DNA from: Ensifer sp. Root278
Lineage (GTDB): Bacteria > Pseudomonadota > Alphaproteobacteria > Rhizobiales > Rhizobiaceae
Direction: 5' to 3'
Assembly (NCBI RefSeq): GCF_001429285.1
Contig: NZ_LMJJ01000043.1
Location: 102,184 to 166,183 of the forward strand
DNA: 64,000 nt
Made by a program: the position numbers and the translations under genes. The notes under the pieces are model-generated. The model was not told where the DNA came from, searched no databases, and saw nothing but the letters and a program-made list of their open reading frames with translations. The stretch's first letter is position 1. Every line of letters starts with the position of its first letter. Below, piece after piece: positions 8,022-17,020 of the stretch.

Positions 8022-8044
8022 CGCTCGCCTCAAATCGGCGAGCG
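8022..8044. terminator. Hairpin between the LysR gene and the DUF2778 gene
   Basis: CGCTCGCC (8022-8029) and GGCGAGCG (8037-8044) form a perfect 8-bp stem just beyond the LysR stop codon. No T-run follows in the leftward direction, so termination is only probable. Confidence 0.4.
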
Positions 8045-8073
8045 AGCCTGCTCGTAGAGGTGGCTAAGGCGCT

Positions 8074-8964
8074 TCAGGGCCGTCCACTGCGTGCGAGATG
8101 CTCGAACAGGCTAAGCGCGGGCGGCGTCAATTGTCCGTCACTGCGGATGCACACCGACAGCCGCCGCACGGCCCATTTTTCCTGAAGGTGAATGACAGCG
8201 ATCTGAGCGGGCCGGCGGCATCGGCGAGCCGCTTTTTCCGGCACGATGCCGATCCCCACGCCAGCGCCGGCCATGCGGCAGATATCATCGAAGGTGCGCA
8301 GTTTCACGCGCAGCTTGAGCCTGGCGCCGAGCTTGGCCGCCTGCCCCTCGATGTGATCCTGCAAGGCGCCGCCCGCCAGGCCGATGAAGCGTTCGTCGAG
8401 AAGGTCGGCGAAGCGGACCTGCGTTCTCTCGACGATCGGATGGTCGTGCCGGGCCACCACGACGAGCCGGTCGGTTGCGAAGGGGCTGAGCGTCAAGCCG
8501 CTTGTCTCCACCGCATCAGAAAGAATGCCGATCTCGGCGAAGCCGGCAGCGATGCTCCTGGCAATCTCGATGCTTTGCCGCTCCTTCAGGTCGATGTCGA
8601 TCTGCGGGTTGGCTGCCATCCAGGCCGCGAGCCTTTCAGGAATGAACTCGGTCATCGCTGCGGTGTTGGCGAGGACGCGAACGGTGGCGCGCAGCCCCTT
8701 CGCATAGCTTCCCAGTTCACTGCGCATCTGCACCGTCTGGCGGATGATCATGCGCGCATGGTGGACGAGCGCCTCGCCCGCCTCCGTCGGAGTGACACCG
8801 CGTCGCCCCCGCGTGAGCAGGGCAACGTCGCCCGCCACCTCCATGGCGCGCAGCCGTTCGCTTGCCGCCGGAAGGGAAAGCCCAACCTCCAGCGCGCCAT
8901 GGGTGATGCTGCCGGCATCCACGACGGCGAGAAACAGGCGAAGATCATTGAGGTCGAAGGACAT
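8074..8964 (-). CDS. LysR-family transcriptional regulator
   Basis: A 296-residue regulator with the LysR helix-turn-helix at the N-terminus (FDLNDLRLFLAVVDAGSITH, then LSLPAASERLRAME). The C-terminal substrate-binding fold is recognisable from GLTLSPFATDRLVVVARHDH and GVGIGIVPEKAARR. It is divergent from the TauE/SafE permease gene with a 97-base gap, the usual arrangement of a LysR protein and its target. The inducer is unknown; a sulfonate or organic acid would fit the permease. Its ribosome binding site is weak. Confidence 0.9.
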   Translation of the reverse strand: MSFDLNDLRLFLAVVDAGSITHGALEVGLSLPAASERLRAMEVAGDVALLTRGRRGVTPTEAGEALVHHARMIIRQTVQMRSELGSYAKGLRATVRVLANTAAMTEFIPERLAAWMAANPQIDIDLKERQSIEIARSIAAGFAEIGILSDAVETSGLTLSPFATDRLVVVARHDHPIVERTQVRFADLLDERFIGLAGGALQDHIEGQAAKLGARLKLRVKLRTFDDICRMAGAGVGIGIVPEKAARRCRRPAQIAVIHLQEKWAVRRLSVCIRSDGQLTPPALSLFEHLARSGRP

Positions 8965-9061
8965 TCAGCAAGGATAATCGATAAACAGCCTTCGGGCCAG
9001 CCGAAGTCTGGGATCGGGACTTCCGCATTGTCTATGCCGCCGAACCGGCTATGCCGTTCAC

Positions 9062-9811
9062 ATGTTCGATGCGTCGTTTTCTTTTCTGTTAGCCGTGGCC
9101 GCGACATTTTTCGTCGCCGGTCTCGTCAAGGGCGTGACCGGAATGGGCCTGCCGACCGTGGCGATGGGCGTGCTGGGTGCGCTGATTTCACCGGTCGCGG
9201 CGGCAAGTCAGCTGGTTGTTCCGTCCTTCGTGACCAATGTCTGGCAGCTTCTGGCGGGACCCGGCATCCTGTCGCTCGCGCGAAGGTTCTGGTCGATGAT
9301 GCTGGCGATTGTCGTCGGAACGCTGCTCGGCTCCGCATGGCTGGTGAGTGGGGATACACGGCTGACCACCGCCGCGCTCGGGGCCGCGCTCGTCATCTAT
9401 TCCGGCTACGCGCTGCTTGCGCGGCCGTTCCGTATAGCTGAACGACAGGAACGGTGGCTCTCGCCGATTGTCGGAACGCTGACCGGCGTGGTGACCGGCT
9501 GCACCGGGGTCTTCGTCATTCCCGCCGTGCCCTATCTGCAGGCCCTCGGCCTTGCGAAAGACGACCTCGTGCAGGCGCTGGGACTTTCCTTCACCGTTTC
9601 GACTGTCGCATTGGCGGCCGGGCTTGGCGCCCAGGGTATCTTTCAGGCCGAAACCCTTGCACTTTCCGTGATTGCAGTCGTGCCCGCGCTTCTCGGAATG
9701 TGGGTGGGGCAACGGTTGCGCGGCAGAGTGGGCGCGCAGGCGTTCCGCCGCGGTTTCCTGTTCTGCCTGTTCCTCTTGGGCGCGGAGATGGCTCTGAGAC
9801 CCGTGTTTTGA
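9062..9811 (+). CDS. TauE/SafE-family membrane exporter
   Basis: A 249-residue integral membrane protein with seven to eight helices. The two-fold repeat of the family is visible: FVAGLVKGVTGMGLPTVAMG near residue 18, and PIVGTLTGVVTGCTGVFVIP near residue 140. Members move sulfite, sulfoacetate, taurine-derived or other organic anions out of or into the cell. It is divergent from a LysR regulator that probably controls it. The start follows the LysR intergenic region directly; no alternative Met fits better. Confidence 0.85.
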   Translation: MFDASFSFLLAVAATFFVAGLVKGVTGMGLPTVAMGVLGALISPVAAASQLVVPSFVTNVWQLLAGPGILSLARRFWSMMLAIVVGTLLGSAWLVSGDTRLTTAALGAALVIYSGYALLARPFRIAERQERWLSPIVGTLTGVVTGCTGVFVIPAVPYLQALGLAKDDLVQALGLSFTVSTVALAAGLGAQGIFQAETLALSVIAVVPALLGMWVGQRLRGRVGAQAFRRGFLFCLFLLGAEMALRPVF

Positions 9812-9841
9812 AACCGAGGCATGGATAAACTTGGCAGCCGC

Positions 9842-11674
9842 TTATCCCGCTGTAGTCGGCAACCGGTAGATTTCGGTCTGTTCCGTCCGACCGGAAAGGC
9901 AGTGTTTGCCAAGCGGCGTGAGGTCGGAGCGGCCTTCGGTCAGGAAATCGACGGTTTCACCGCTCAGGAGCACGACGATCTCTTCGCTCGGCGCCACCGA
10001 CTTGCCGAGCTGCTCGATGCGGTTGCAGACATTCACCGCATCGCCGACGATCGTATAGGCGGACCGCCCGCTCATGCCGATATTGCCCGAGACGACCGGA
10101 CCGGAATGGACGCCGATGCGCACTCTGAGGGGAGCTAGCCCCTGCCGGCGCCGATCCGCGTTGTCCTTAGCGACCGCAAGCGCAATGGCGCGGGCCGCGC
10201 GCATGGCGCGATCGGCATGATCCGGCTGGTCGTCCGGAGCACCCCAAAACGCCATCACGCAATCGCCGATGAACTTGTCGATCGTGCCGCCCTCGTCCTC
10301 GATGCATTGGCCGAGTAGATCGAAATGCCTGTTCAGGAGTGCGGCGACTTCGGCAGCGGTGGTCTTTTCGGCCGTGGCGGTGAAATCGACCACGTCGGTA
10401 AACATGATGGTCACCGTTCGCTGCGTCGAGACGAGATCTCCGCTTCCCAGCAGATGGCGCACCAGTTTCTTCGGCACGTAGGTTTCGAGCCAGCGCAGCC
10501 CGGTCAACATCGTATTGTAGGCGCGCGCCTGTTCGTTCAGCTCCGTGAACAGGCTGCCGGGCAGGGGGCGAAGAGCCGCGAAGTCGAGCATGCCAACGGC
10601 GCGGACCTCACGCGCCATGCTGGTGACTGGGCGAACAATCAGACGGCTGACGACCCATGCAATGACGATCGCCGCGAGAAGCACTACGAGACCGGCGACG
10701 CCGGCGCGCAGCAGGTCGGAAATCGGTTTCTCCAGGGCTTCGATCGGCACCTCGACGCCGACGATGAGAGGAGCGGGTGCGTAACCGCTGACCTCGCGGG
10801 TGAGAATGACACGACCCTTGTCCCCCACTTCCACGACACGAGCCTCCAGCGCCGAGTCGTGGAAGGTCTCGGGTTCCCCATCCCACAATGCGGCAAGGAA
10901 CGGATCGCCAAGTTCGCTAAGCTTCGGCAGCCGGTGCTCTGCGGACAGGAGCGGATGGCCCGATGCCATCATCGGATGCGCGAGCACCTGATCGCGGCCG
11001 TAAAGGACGAAGGGTGTCGTCCCGGGATTCGAGACGGCGATCTGGCGCAGGAAGTCCGAAATGGCATCGACCGTGATCGTTGCCCTGAAGACGCCGGCAA
11101 ACTGGTCGCCGGCGCTTGCCGGTTGCTGCAGGTTTGTGACCGACGTGCGTATCGCCGGATCTGGAACGAAGTAGACCGGCCCCCATTCGGCCTTGCCGCT
11201 ACGGCGCGCCTCGTCGATCTCCGTTCGCTCGTTGTCGGTCCTGATCGTGTCGGCGAAGGAAAAGACGCCCTTGGGGCCCTGGGTCACGCCGAAGATTTCG
11301 CCATTTGGCTTGACGAAGGAGAGCACGCGCACCTGCGGGGTCGCCGCGAGCGCGCCCGTCATCACCCGCTCCAGGGCCAGCGTGTCCGCCGGATCGAGGC
11401 GCCCGGCCCCGACTTCCTTTGCCAGGAACGCCAGCTGGTCCTCAACCGGGGCGAACCGGCTGCCGATTTTCGTCTGGACGGCGTCGAGGCCAAGATGGGC
11501 CGATTGGGCGAGCAATTCGCGCGTAGCACCGGCCGACATGTACCAGACGACGGAGAGGATGACGGCGGCTGTCAGAGCCACCAGTGCCGCCATCACGATC
11601 GCCAGCGTGCGCGACAGGGATATGGTTCGCTTTCGTGTGTCGGCGTCGACCGCCCCGGTTGTCTGCAAAGACAT
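9842..11674 (-). CDS. Membrane class III adenylate cyclase with periplasmic sensor and HAMP
   Basis: About 610 residues from the ATG at 11674 (upstream Met codons exist but add implausible sequence). A transmembrane helix (about residues 20-45) precedes a 270-residue periplasmic Cache-like sensor, then a second helix (GVAGLVVLLAAIVIAWVVSR), a HAMP segment and a C-terminal cyclase domain. The catalytic domain has the two metal-binding Asp motifs, MFTDVVDFTATAEKT and DKFIGDCVMAFWG, plus TIVGDAVNVCNRIEQLGK. The Lys and Asp at the base-recognition positions favour ATP over GTP. Rhizobia carry many such cyclases; the ligand is unknown. Confidence 0.85.
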   Translation of the reverse strand: MSLQTTGAVDADTRKRTISLSRTLAIVMAALVALTAAVILSVVWYMSAGATRELLAQSAHLGLDAVQTKIGSRFAPVEDQLAFLAKEVGAGRLDPADTLALERVMTGALAATPQVRVLSFVKPNGEIFGVTQGPKGVFSFADTIRTDNERTEIDEARRSGKAEWGPVYFVPDPAIRTSVTNLQQPASAGDQFAGVFRATITVDAISDFLRQIAVSNPGTTPFVLYGRDQVLAHPMMASGHPLLSAEHRLPKLSELGDPFLAALWDGEPETFHDSALEARVVEVGDKGRVILTREVSGYAPAPLIVGVEVPIEALEKPISDLLRAGVAGLVVLLAAIVIAWVVSRLIVRPVTSMAREVRAVGMLDFAALRPLPGSLFTELNEQARAYNTMLTGLRWLETYVPKKLVRHLLGSGDLVSTQRTVTIMFTDVVDFTATAEKTTAAEVAALLNRHFDLLGQCIEDEGGTIDKFIGDCVMAFWGAPDDQPDHADRAMRAARAIALAVAKDNADRRRQGLAPLRVRIGVHSGPVVSGNIGMSGRSAYTIVGDAVNVCNRIEQLGKSVAPSEEIVVLLSGETVDFLTEGRSDLTPLGKHCLSGRTEQTEIYRLPTTAG

Positions 11675-11857
11675 GCCCCAAGTTGGAAACGGCGCCACAT
11701 ACGTCATGGCGCTCGTAAGGATGATAGTTCTTCTAACGATTCCTGCCCTTTTTTCAAACAGACCGGGGTCCGCTTGGGTAGGCGAAGGCTGCGACGTGAT
11801 GTGCATCGCAATCGAGCGCTTTTGTGACGCCCGCGCGGAAACTAGTCACGCCTGACG

Positions 11858-11889
11858 GCCGGTACGCCCCGGTTCCCGGGCGTACCGGC
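11858..11889 (-). terminator. Terminator hairpin after the GH5 gene
   Basis: GCCGGTACGCCC (11858-11869) and GGGCGTACCGGC (11878-11889) are perfect 12-base arms nine bases past the GH5 stop. No T-run is present, but position and strength support termination. Confidence 0.6.
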
Positions 11890-11898
11890 GGGACGCGG

Positions 11899-13083
11899 TC
11901 ACTGATCCTCGGCGAGCCGCCGGCTGATGGGCGCAAACTCCGGCGTCGACTTGCGCGGCGTCGTGTCGCGCTCATTGGCTTCCATCTGCTGCCAATATTT
12001 CCAGCCGACGGTCTTCGAGCCGAGCTCGTAGTCCATGCCATCCCAGGCATCTTCCCGGAAGCTGTAGAAGGCCCAGTGCAGATCGTCCTCGTCGAGGGCG
12101 GTCAACACGTCCTCGAGATAGGTCTTGCAACCCGACCAGCGTCGCATGCAGCCAAATTCGCCGGCGACGAGGCGGTTGAGCGGCACGCCCTTGTCCTTGG
12201 CCCATTGTACAGGCCTTGCGAGGTAAGCGGCCGCCCTTGCCCGGTCCCAGGTCTCTTCGCCTTCGCCAAAGGGCACCTTGCCAGGATAGGCATAGGGCTT
12301 GTCGCGCTTGATGTTCGGCGCACTGGTCGCCGCATAGGGTTCGTACATATGAAAGCTGTAGAGCACCTTCTGGTCCGTGAGCCCCGATGGCCAGTAGGAA
12401 AACGCATCGGCCGCCGCATACCAGCCGGCATCCGCCATGATGGGGGTCGCTGGATCGACCTCGCGGATCGCGGCGATGACGGTCTCATAGAAGGCTTTGA
12501 GATCCGAAGCGCTGCCTTGCTTACCGTCGTACCAGGCCTGCATCGCCTGCGGATCGGCGTGCTCGGCAAGGCCATTGTTCTTTTCCGGTGCCGGTTCGTT
12601 GACGATGTTGTAGGCGGCGACCGCCGGGTGGTCCTTCAGTTCGCGCGCCAGATCCTGCCAGAAGCTTGCCGCCTGGTCCCACCAGGCCTTGTCTCGCCAA
12701 AGCCGGCCGTCGAACTTGTTGCCATTGTTCTGGGCCCAGCGCATGCCCGGCAGTGACAGCGGCGCGATGACCACCTTGAGGCCCGCCTTGTCGGCGTCGT
12801 CGAGCGTCTGTCTGAGCGTCTTCAGATCGGCGGCAGGAATACCGTCGTATTTGTCCGCGTCGCCGATCAGGTAGTCGCGTTTTGCCGGTTTCCACTTGTC
12901 GTAGGAAAGGCGCACCCAGGTGGCGCCGTAGCCTGCCAGCGCCTTGAAATAGGCCTCGTCCGGCGGCAGCCGGTTGAAGCTGTTGCCGCCATGCTGGGGC
13001 TTGTCCCAGAACGTCATGAGATCGGCGGCATCGGCCGAGCCGGCGAGGCTGAATGCGAAGAGGGTGGCGGCAATCAGGCGCAT
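11899..13083 (-). CDS. Secreted glycoside hydrolase family 5 (endoglucanase-like)
   Basis: A 394-residue protein with a 19-residue signal peptide (MRLIAATLFAFSLAGSADAA). The TIM-barrel landmarks of GH5 are present: the acid/base Glu in AAYNIVNEPAPEKN near residue 163, YSFHMYEP before strand 7, and the nucleophile Glu in RLVAGEFGCMRRW near residue 310. WAFYSFREDAWDGMDYEL near the end fits the last barrel strand. Relatives hydrolyse beta-glucans or mannans; in rhizobia such enzymes are linked to cellulose or exopolysaccharide trimming or root entry. Monocistronic, with a palindrome in its promoter region and a terminator hairpin behind it. Confidence 0.85.
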   Translation of the reverse strand: MRLIAATLFAFSLAGSADAADLMTFWDKPQHGGNSFNRLPPDEAYFKALAGYGATWVRLSYDKWKPAKRDYLIGDADKYDGIPAADLKTLRQTLDDADKAGLKVVIAPLSLPGMRWAQNNGNKFDGRLWRDKAWWDQAASFWQDLARELKDHPAVAAYNIVNEPAPEKNNGLAEHADPQAMQAWYDGKQGSASDLKAFYETVIAAIREVDPATPIMADAGWYAAADAFSYWPSGLTDQKVLYSFHMYEPYAATSAPNIKRDKPYAYPGKVPFGEGEETWDRARAAAYLARPVQWAKDKGVPLNRLVAGEFGCMRRWSGCKTYLEDVLTALDEDDLHWAFYSFREDAWDGMDYELGSKTVGWKYWQQMEANERDTTPRKSTPEFAPISRRLAEDQ

Positions 13084-13144
13084 GAATCGGTCCTTCGGGC
13101 TCTGGTTTAAGTGCCGCTAACCTACTGGCGGATCGCATCGCCGG

Positions 13145-13160
13145 TGTTCCCCAGGGAACA
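13145..13160. promoter_or_regulatory. Perfect palindrome upstream of GH5
   Basis: TGTTCCC and GGGAACA flank a 2-base centre, 62 bases before the GH5 start. This is a candidate operator; the regulator is unknown. Confidence 0.35.
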
Positions 13161-13234
13161 GTGCCAGATTTTGTCGGCTTGCAACGGTTCGATCGTATGC
13201 TCGTCCCGCGGCGTGACATGGGTGGGGCGCGAGA

Positions 13235-13447
13235 TTACGGGCGGCTGAATGTTTCGGCGAGAAAATCAAGAAACGCCCGGATCTTTGGCGCGACGTGCTG
13301 CCGGGACGGATAGATGGCGTAGAGCGTGGTTTCGACCGTCTCCCAGTCGGAGAGTACGCGCTGCAGTCGACCGCTCTTCAGGTCGTCTTCGACATAGGGA
13401 CGGGGTATCAGGCTCAGCCCGAAGCCGGCGCGCAGTGCGTCCGGGCG
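13235..13447 (-). pseudogene. C-terminal remnant of a LysR-family regulator
   Basis: The reading frame ending at 13235 encodes DALRAGFGLSLIPRPYVEDD, LKSGRLQRVL and a final IRAFLDFLAETFSRP, the last 70 residues of a LysR substrate-binding domain. The open frame extends right to 13603 but no longer resembles LysR and overlaps the start of the EamA gene. The helix-turn-helix and most of the effector domain are missing, so this is a truncated gene. Intact LysR genes commonly sit divergent to EamA exporters, which suggests that a deletion removed the 5' part between the two. Confidence 0.7.
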
Positions 13448-13541
13448 AATTGCCGGCAATGCTTCTCGCGGTTGGCCGTGCCGTTCCCGGAAACTGGCCG
13501 CAAAAGCCCCGCAGGCCGCTTGGCGAGGTTCTTCACTTCTC

Positions 13542-14396
13542 ATGAAAACAGGCGTTTCCGATATCGCCCTGACGGCGATTGCTCCCGTCATCTGGGGCAG
13601 CACCTATATCGTTGCCACCGAGTTTCTGCAGGGCTTCTCGCCGCTGACGGTCGCCCTGTTGCGGGCATTGCCGGCCGGGATGCTACTCCTCCTGATCGTC
13701 CGGCGATTGCCGCACGGCATCTGGTGGTTTCGCGCCATTGCACTCGGCGCGCTCAACATCTCGATGTTTCTGAGCATGTTGTTCGTCGCGGCCTATCGCC
13801 TTCCCGGCGGCGTCGCGGCAACAGTCGCGGCGGTCCAGCCCTTGATCGTCGTTTTCATCGCAGCGCTTCTCATGAAGGCGCCGATCCGTCCCATGTCCCT
13901 CGTCGCGGCCATTGTCGGCATTGTCGGCGTCGCGCTGCTGGTGTTGACGCCGCAAGCGGCGCTCGACGAAATCGGCATTGCCGCAGGCCTCGTCGGTGCC
14001 GTTTCCATGGCCTTCGGCAACGTCCTGGCGCGAAAGTGGAAGTCGCCGGAATCGTTGCTCACATCCACCGCATGGCAACTGACGGCCGGTGGCTTGCTTC
14101 TCGTCCCCGTGGCCCTTGCCTTTGAACCGGCGGTGCCATTCCCGACCGGTCTCAACCTGCTTGCTCTCGCCTGGTTGAGCCTGATCGGCGCGGCGTTGAC
14201 CTATGTTCTCTGGTTTCGTGGCATCGCGCGGCTGGAATCGGCGGCGGTGTCGGCACTTCTCTTTCTGAGCCCGCTGACGGCGGTTTTGCTCGGATGGGTG
14301 TACCTGGGGCAGTCTTTGAGTGTGGTTCAGATTGTCGGCGTCCTTTTGGTCATCGGCAGCATCTGGCTCAGCCAACGCGTTTCCGCTCGATCGTAA
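13542..14396 (+). CDS. EamA/DMT-family exporter
   Basis: A 284-residue inner membrane protein with ten predicted helices in two EamA repeats. The N-terminal motif TAIAPVIWGSTYIVATEFLQ and the second-repeat phrase ALTYVLWFRGIARLESAAVS are characteristic of the drug/metabolite transporter superfamily. Such proteins export amino acids or small metabolites. The neighbouring LysR remnant probably once regulated it. The start follows a weak ribosome binding site (GCGAGG), consistent with sequence loss near its promoter. Confidence 0.85.
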   Translation: MKTGVSDIALTAIAPVIWGSTYIVATEFLQGFSPLTVALLRALPAGMLLLLIVRRLPHGIWWFRAIALGALNISMFLSMLFVAAYRLPGGVAATVAAVQPLIVVFIAALLMKAPIRPMSLVAAIVGIVGVALLVLTPQAALDEIGIAAGLVGAVSMAFGNVLARKWKSPESLLTSTAWQLTAGGLLLVPVALAFEPAVPFPTGLNLLALAWLSLIGAALTYVLWFRGIARLESAAVSALLFLSPLTAVLLGWVYLGQSLSVVQIVGVLLVIGSIWLSQRVSARS

Positions 14397-14459
14397 ACGG
14401 CGCGTTGGAAAGCGACGATCCCGGCCTATACTCCCTGGCGTGCGGAGGGGGCGGGTGTC

Positions 14460-15479
14460 GTGAAAATCGGAGTGTTCGGTGCCGGCGCGGTCGGCGGTTT
14501 TGTCGGCGGATGCCTTTTGGCCGGTGGCGCAGAGGTGATCTTTGTCGGCCGGGCGGCGCGCGGTGCCGCTTGGCGAAAGGACGGGTTGCGCCTGACCGAC
14601 CTGGATGGGCGTGACGATTTCGTCGCGCCCGAGCGGATCGTTTACTCCGACACGGCTTCCTCCCTGGCGGATTGCGATCTCGTCCTCCTGACGGTCAAAT
14701 CCGGGCAGACGGGCGGTGCCGCGACCGAGCTCTCTTCGGTGCTGCGCTCCGGCATCCCGGTCCTCAGTCTGCAGAACGGTGTGAGCAACAGCGTCACCCT
14801 GCAGACCTTGCTGCCGTCCGCAAAGATCCTGCGGGGCATGGTTCCCTTCAACGTGACGCCCCCCGGCCCCGCCCATCTGCATCGTGCGACGGAAGGCAAT
14901 ATAGCCGTCGCGGATGACCCGGTTACGGCCGCCGCCGCACCGTTCTTCACGGCTACGGGACTGCCTCTCGACCTGCGTCGTGACATGGAAGAGGTGCAAT
15001 GGGCGAAGCTGCTGATGAACCTCAACAACGCAATCAATGCGCTCTCCGGATTGCCCTTGCGCGCGCAGCTCCAGACACGGGGCTTTCGTCTTTGCCTGGC
15101 GCTCGCCCAGCGGGAGGCATTGGAGCTGCTCGCCGCTGAGGGACGCCTTCGGCCGGCGCGCCTGACACCGCTGCCACCGGGTTGGTTGCCGTCCGTTCTC
15201 AGCCTGCCGGATGCCCTGTTCCGTGCCATTGCCGGTCGCATGCTGAAGATCGACGCCACCGCACGCTCCTCGATGGCAGACGACCTTGCCGCCGGCCGCT
15301 TCCCCGAAGTGGATTGGATCAACGGCGCCGTCGTCGCACTCGCCACCAAGCTTGGCCGTCGGGGGCCGGTCAATGAACGGCTTTGCACGCTGGTCAAAGA
15401 TGCGGCGACCTCCGGGCGCAAGACGTGGGCGGCGGATGCGCTGCTTGCCGAGCTCAGGCAGAACGTGCGCTCAGGATAG
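14460..15479 (+). CDS. 2-dehydropantoate 2-reductase family (ketopantoate reductase)
   Basis: A 339-residue cytoplasmic NADPH-dependent reductase. The Rossmann motif MKIGVFGAGAVGGFVGGCLL opens the protein. CDLVLLTVKSGQT and VLSLQNGVSNSVTL follow as in PanE/ApbA, and the C-terminal helical domain has the catalytic Lys region EEVQWAKLLMNLNNAINALS. It begins with GTG preceded by GGAGGGGGCGGG. It could make pantoate for CoA or act on another 2-keto acid; many rhizobial genomes hold several paralogues, so the pathway role is open. Convergent with the TRAP operon. Confidence 0.85.
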   Translation: MKIGVFGAGAVGGFVGGCLLAGGAEVIFVGRAARGAAWRKDGLRLTDLDGRDDFVAPERIVYSDTASSLADCDLVLLTVKSGQTGGAATELSSVLRSGIPVLSLQNGVSNSVTLQTLLPSAKILRGMVPFNVTPPGPAHLHRATEGNIAVADDPVTAAAAPFFTATGLPLDLRRDMEEVQWAKLLMNLNNAINALSGLPLRAQLQTRGFRLCLALAQREALELLAAEGRLRPARLTPLPPGWLPSVLSLPDALFRAIAGRMLKIDATARSSMADDLAAGRFPEVDWINGAVVALATKLGRRGPVNERLCTLVKDAATSGRKTWAADALLAELRQNVRSG

Positions 15480-15577
15480 AAGGGTACCGGCTTGCGTCTC
15501 GTGGGCGCCGGATGTTTTCACACAAAGCCGCTTGTCGCGCGTTAAAACTTGAGAGCGCCGCCCGGGAACCGGCCCCG

Positions 15578-17020
15578 TCAATTCAGCAGGCGGACCAGCG
15601 CCAGCGCAACGCCCGGGGAAACGGTAACGATGACCAGCCTGATGAGGTCTGCGATCACGAACGGCATCACGCCTCGGTAAGTCTGCGCGATCGGCACGTC
15701 GGTCGCCAACTTGTTGATGATGAAGACATTGAGGCCGATCGGCGGGGCGGAGAGGCCAATGCCGACGACGATCAGGACGAGAATGCCGAACCAGATGGCG
15801 ACGTCGTCCGGCGGCATGCCGAGGTCGAGCGTCATGACGATCGGGATGAAGACGGGAAGGGTGAGCAGGATCATCGCCAGTTCGTCCATCACGGCGCCGA
15901 GCACGATATAGATCAGCAGCATGCCGCAAACGACAGCGTAGGGCGGCAGCCCGGACTCCCCGATCATCGATGCGAGCATCATGGGCATCTGGGTCAGCGC
16001 CAGGAATGCGCCGAAGACTTCCGCCCCAAGCAGAATCAGGAAGATCATCCCGCTGGTTTCGGCTGTCTGCAGCAGCGCGTTCTTCAAGGCTGCAGGGCTC
16101 AGCGTCCGTTGCAGCAGGCCGATCGCGAGCGTCACCGCGGCACCGACCGCAGCACCTTCCGTCGGCGTGAACACCTCGCCATAGATTCCTCCGACGACCG
16201 TGACCGCAACGGCGGCGGCGGGTACGACGGCGAAATCCGCGGCGAGCAGAAGCAGGCCGAAGATTGCCAGCAATATCGCACCGACGGTGCTGAGCGAACC
16301 CAACAACCAGCCGACGGTACCGCCGACAAGCAAGACCAGCCCCGCCGGCCGCGCCCAGAACGGACGCTGCGTCTTTGCGACTTCGACGACCGTCACTGGT
16401 GGCGCGAGATGGGGCTTGCGCCGCACTACCACGGCAATCGCGATCAGATAGAACGCCGCTGCCAGCAACCCCGGCACCAGGGCGGCCTGGAACAGCTTGG
16501 CGATGTTCTGCTCGGCGGTGATTGCATAGATCACCAGGATGACCGAGGGCGGAATGAGGATGCCGAGCGTACCGCCGGCGGCGATGGTGCCGGTTCCAAG
16601 CCCGGCATCGACCCGCGCGCGGCGCAGTTCCGGCAGTGCCGCGCGTCCGAAGGTTGCGGTGGTTGCGACCGACGAGCCGCAGATCGCGCCGAAGCCGGTG
16701 CAAGCCGCAATCACCGCCATCGGCATTCCGCCCCTGAACCGTCCGAGCCTCCGCTCGGCCACCCGGAACATGGTCGCGGCGATGCCCGATTGTTCGGCAA
16801 GCGCGCCCATCAGGATGAAGAGGGGAATGACGGATAGCGTATAGCTGGCAAACTGGCTGTAGGTGTTGGTCTGCAGGTAATAGACCAGCGCGTGCGGGCC
16901 GGAGAGATAGGCATAGCCGGCGGCGCCGACTGCGAGCATGGCGAGCGCGATCGGCATTCTGATGGCGATCAGGACCAGCATCGCAGCGAAGCCCAGGCAA
17001 GCGATGGCAAAGCCGCTCAT
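15578..17020 (-). CDS. TRAP transporter large permease (DctM-like)
   Basis: A 480-residue inner membrane protein with about 12-14 helices. DctM signatures include GFGAICGSSVATTATFGRAA, the GTIAAGGTLGILIPPSVILV loop and GMLLIYIVLGAVMDELAMIL. An extra hydrophilic/hydrophobic insert at about residues 215-270 is typical of the longer DctM group. Its start overlaps the small permease stop by four bases (ATGA), so the two are translationally coupled. Together with the other two genes it forms an H+/Na+-driven uptake system for an organic acid; the substrate is not evident. Confidence 0.9.
   Translation of the reverse strand: MSGFAIACLGFAAMLVLIAIRMPIALAMLAVGAAGYAYLSGPHALVYYLQTNTYSQFASYTLSVIPLFILMGALAEQSGIAATMFRVAERRLGRFRGGMPMAVIAACTGFGAICGSSVATTATFGRAALPELRRARVDAGLGTGTIAAGGTLGILIPPSVILVIYAITAEQNIAKLFQAALVPGLLAAAFYLIAIAVVVRRKPHLAPPVTVVEVAKTQRPFWARPAGLVLLVGGTVGWLLGSLSTVGAILLAIFGLLLLAADFAVVPAAAVAVTVVGGIYGEVFTPTEGAAVGAAVTLAIGLLQRTLSPAALKNALLQTAETSGMIFLILLGAEVFGAFLALTQMPMMLASMIGESGLPPYAVVCGMLLIYIVLGAVMDELAMILLTLPVFIPIVMTLDLGMPPDDVAIWFGILVLIVVGIGLSAPPIGLNVFIINKLATDVPIAQTYRGVMPFVIADLIRLVIVTVSPGVALALVRLLN

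Noticed and set aside
10325-11827. 500-codon open frame on the plus strand opposite the adenylate cyclase
   Set aside because: Shadow of the cyclase coding strand; no ribosome binding site, no domain, biased composition.
15383-16837. 484-codon plus-strand frame opposite the DctM gene
   Set aside because: His/Asp/Gln/Arg-rich shadow of a membrane-protein gene; the opposite strand carries clear DctM motifs.
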